Positions 6,402 to 7,444 of a stretch of DNA of 7,444 bases are shown here, piece by piece. Made by a program: the position numbers and the translations under genes. A model generated the notes under the pieces. The model was given only the letters and a program-made list of their open reading frames with translations. It did not search any database and was not told the DNA's origin. How positions within the stretch are numbered: the stretch's first letter is position 1; each line of letters starts with the position of its first letter. Origin of the DNA: an uncultured beta proteobacterium. Its GTDB lineage: Bacteria; Pseudomonadota; Gammaproteobacteria; Burkholderiales; Burkholderiaceae_C. The stretch spans positions 1-7,444 of the forward strand of contig CAILKA010000645.1 of assembly GCA_903834645.1 (NCBI GenBank), in the 5' to 3' direction.

Positions 6402-6436
6402 CTGCCGGGTGCGGGCGCCCGGGCGTTCCCCGGCAG
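6402..6436. repeat. GC-rich inverted repeat between the aldo/keto reductase and mutS (possible terminator)
   Basis: CTGCCGGG (6402-6409) is perfectly complementary to CCCGGCAG (6429-6436) across a 19-nt spacer, and the spacer itself holds the 10-bp palindrome CGGGCGCCCG (6412-6421). It starts 7 nt after the reductase stop. There is no following T-run, so intrinsic termination would be atypical. The right arm overlaps where the mutS -35 would be, so the structure might insulate mutS or bind a regulator. Confidence 0.4.
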
Positions 6437-6446
6437 AGACCTCGCC

Positions 6447-6452
6447 TAACAT
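6447..6452 (+). promoter_or_regulatory. putative mutS -10 element (TAACAT)
   Basis: TAACAT matches the -10 consensus TATAAT at four of six positions and stands out in GC-rich surroundings. The region 16-17 nt upstream (around GTTCCC, 6425-6430) is a poor -35. If used, transcription would start about 6458-6460, only a few bases before the mutS ATG. Confidence 0.45.
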
Positions 6453-6462
6453 CGTCTTCTCG

Positions 6463-7444
6463 ATGCCTGCAGCCCCGCCCCCCTCGCCCGCCGCCGCGGC
6501 GGACTTCTCCGCCCACACGCCCATGATGGCGCAGTACCTGCGCATCAAGGCCGAGCACCCCGACACACTCCTGTTCTACCGGATGGGGGATTTCTACGAG
6601 CTCTTCTACGACGACGCGCGCAAGGCGCACCGGCTGCTGGACATCACGCTGACCACGCGCGGGGCGTCTGCCGGCGAGCCGGTGGTGATGGCCGGCGTGC
6701 CGGTGCATGCGGTGGAGAGCTACCTGGCCCGGCTGTTGAAGTGCGGGGAGTCGGTGGCCGTGGCCGAGCAGGTGGGCGACGTGGCCACGGCCAAGGGGCC
6801 GGTGGAACGCAAGGTGGTGCGCGTGGTCACGCCCGGCACCGTGACCGACAGCGAACTGCTCGCCGAGCGTGCCGACACGCGCGTGCTGGCGCTGCATCGC
6901 GCCACCCCCACCCGCCGCGACGGCCCGGCCTGGGGGCTGGCGTGGCTGAGCGTGGCCAGTGGAGAGCTTGGTCTCACCGAATGCGCCGAGCGCGACCTGC
7001 CGGGCTGGCTGGCGCGGCTCGAGCCCGCCGAGGTGCTGCATGCCGCAGGCGAGCCCCCCGAGGCGCTGGCGGCCATTCGCGCCGCCCTCACGGCGCGGCC
7101 GCCCTGGCAGTTCGACCCGGCACTGGGCGTGCGCAAGCTGTGCGCGCAGCTGCAGGTGGCCTCGCTCGCCTCCTTCCAGGCGCAGGAGCTCACGCTGGCG
7201 CATGCGGCGGCCGCCGCCCTCCTGGGCTACGCCGAGCACACCCAGGGCCGTGCCCTCGCCCACGTGCAGCGGCTGCAGGTGGCGCGCGCCAGTGAGCTGC
7301 TCGAGCTGCCGCCGGCCACGGTGCGCAACCTCGAGCTCGTGCGCACGCTGCGCGGCGAGGAGACGCCCACCCTGCTGTCGCTGCTGGACACCTGCCGCAC
7401 GGGCATGGGCAGCCGGCTGCTGCGCCACTGGCTGACGCACCCGC
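6463..7444 (+). CDS. mutS: DNA mismatch repair ATPase MutS, N-terminal part (3' end outside window)
   Basis: MutS binds mismatched or looped DNA and starts repair with MutL. The 327 visible residues cover the mismatch-binding domain and connector and enter the lever/core domain; the ATPase end lies beyond the window. The key mismatch motif Phe44-Tyr45-Glu46 lies in Gly-Asp-Phe-Tyr-Glu-Leu-Phe, equivalent to E. coli Phe36 and Glu38. Family blocks follow: Gly-Glu-Pro-Val-Val-Met-Ala-Gly-Val-Pro at 71-80, Gly-Pro-Val-Glu-Arg-Lys-Val-Val-Arg at 112-120 and Arg-Asn-Leu-Glu-Leu at 288-292. ATG 6463 is chosen because homology to known MutS starts by Asp-Phe-Ser-Ala-His-Thr-Pro (14-20), upstream of the alternative ATGs at 6523 and 6526. 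The preceding Pro/Ala-rich tail of about 13 residues is unusual. There is no ribosome binding site, and a -10-like TAACAT ends 10 nt upstream. It reads in the same direction as the reductase but probably has its own promoter. Confidence 0.96.
   Translation, partial: MPAAPPPSPAAAADFSAHTPMMAQYLRIKAEHPDTLLFYRMGDFYELFYDDARKAHRLLDITLTTRGASAGEPVVMAGVPVHAVESYLARLLKCGESVAVAEQVGDVATAKGPVERKVVRVVTPGTVTDSELLAERADTRVLALHRATPTRRDGPAWGLAWLSVASGELGLTECAERDLPGWLARLEPAEVLHAAGEPPEALAAIRAALTARPPWQFDPALGVRKLCAQLQVASLASFQAQELTLAHAAAAALLGYAEHTQGRALAHVQRLQVARASELLELPPATVRNLELVRTLRGEETPTLLSLLDTCRTGMGSRLLRHWLTHP

Noticed and set aside
6361..7440. Minus-strand open frame of 359 codons opposite mutS
   Set aside because: The plus strand encodes unmistakable MutS; the antisense frame is low-complexity.
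1..7444. Mobile element, CRISPR array, tRNA, rRNA or frameshifted gene
   Set aside because: I saw no terminal repeats, transposase motifs, regularly spaced repeats or tRNA-like cloverleaf, and every full-length gene is intact.

Overview
The base composition (very GC-rich, with strong G/C third positions), the gene families and the A/T-poor promoter-like motifs (TAACAT, GACAAT) suggest a betaproteobacterium, probably of the order Burkholderiales. That placement is inference. Nothing in the window looks like a mobile element, tRNA, rRNA or CRISPR array, and gene density is normal for a chromosome.

Layout, left to right. (1) 1-282, + strand: the C-terminal end of a TPR-type protein. (2) 297-2591, - strand: a TonB-dependent outer-membrane receptor whose plug and barrel signatures match the E. 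coli YncD/PqqU family, the pyrroloquinoline quinone (PQQ) importer. (3) 2643-3326, - strand: pyroglutamyl-peptidase I (pcp), directly upstream of the receptor in the same orientation. (4) 3327-3497: a divergent control region with small hairpins and a -10-like element. (5) 3498-4757, + strand: a lipoprotein PQQ-dependent sugar (sorbosone-type) dehydrogenase, starting at TTG behind a GAGGAG ribosome binding site. (6) 4760-5377, + strand: an exported di-haem c4-type cytochrome, 2 nt downstream. (7) 5405-6394, + strand: an NADPH-type aldo/keto reductase. (8) 6395-6462: an intergenic gap with a GC-rich inverted repeat and a -10-like TAACAT. (9) 6463 to the window end, + strand: the N-terminal 327 residues of MutS.

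The most coherent biology is the divergent block from 297 to about 5377. It holds an importer-family receptor for PQQ, an enzyme that needs PQQ, and a cytochrome that could take the enzyme's electrons. No PQQ biosynthesis gene (pqqA-E) is visible here. A testable reading is a compact scavenge-and-use module: PQQ comes in through the outer membrane, loads a periplasm-facing lipoprotein dehydrogenase, and electrons pass through the di-haem cytochrome to a terminal oxidase. The roles of pcp and the aldo/keto reductase in such a module are uncertain. mutS and the TPR gene look like unrelated neighbours.
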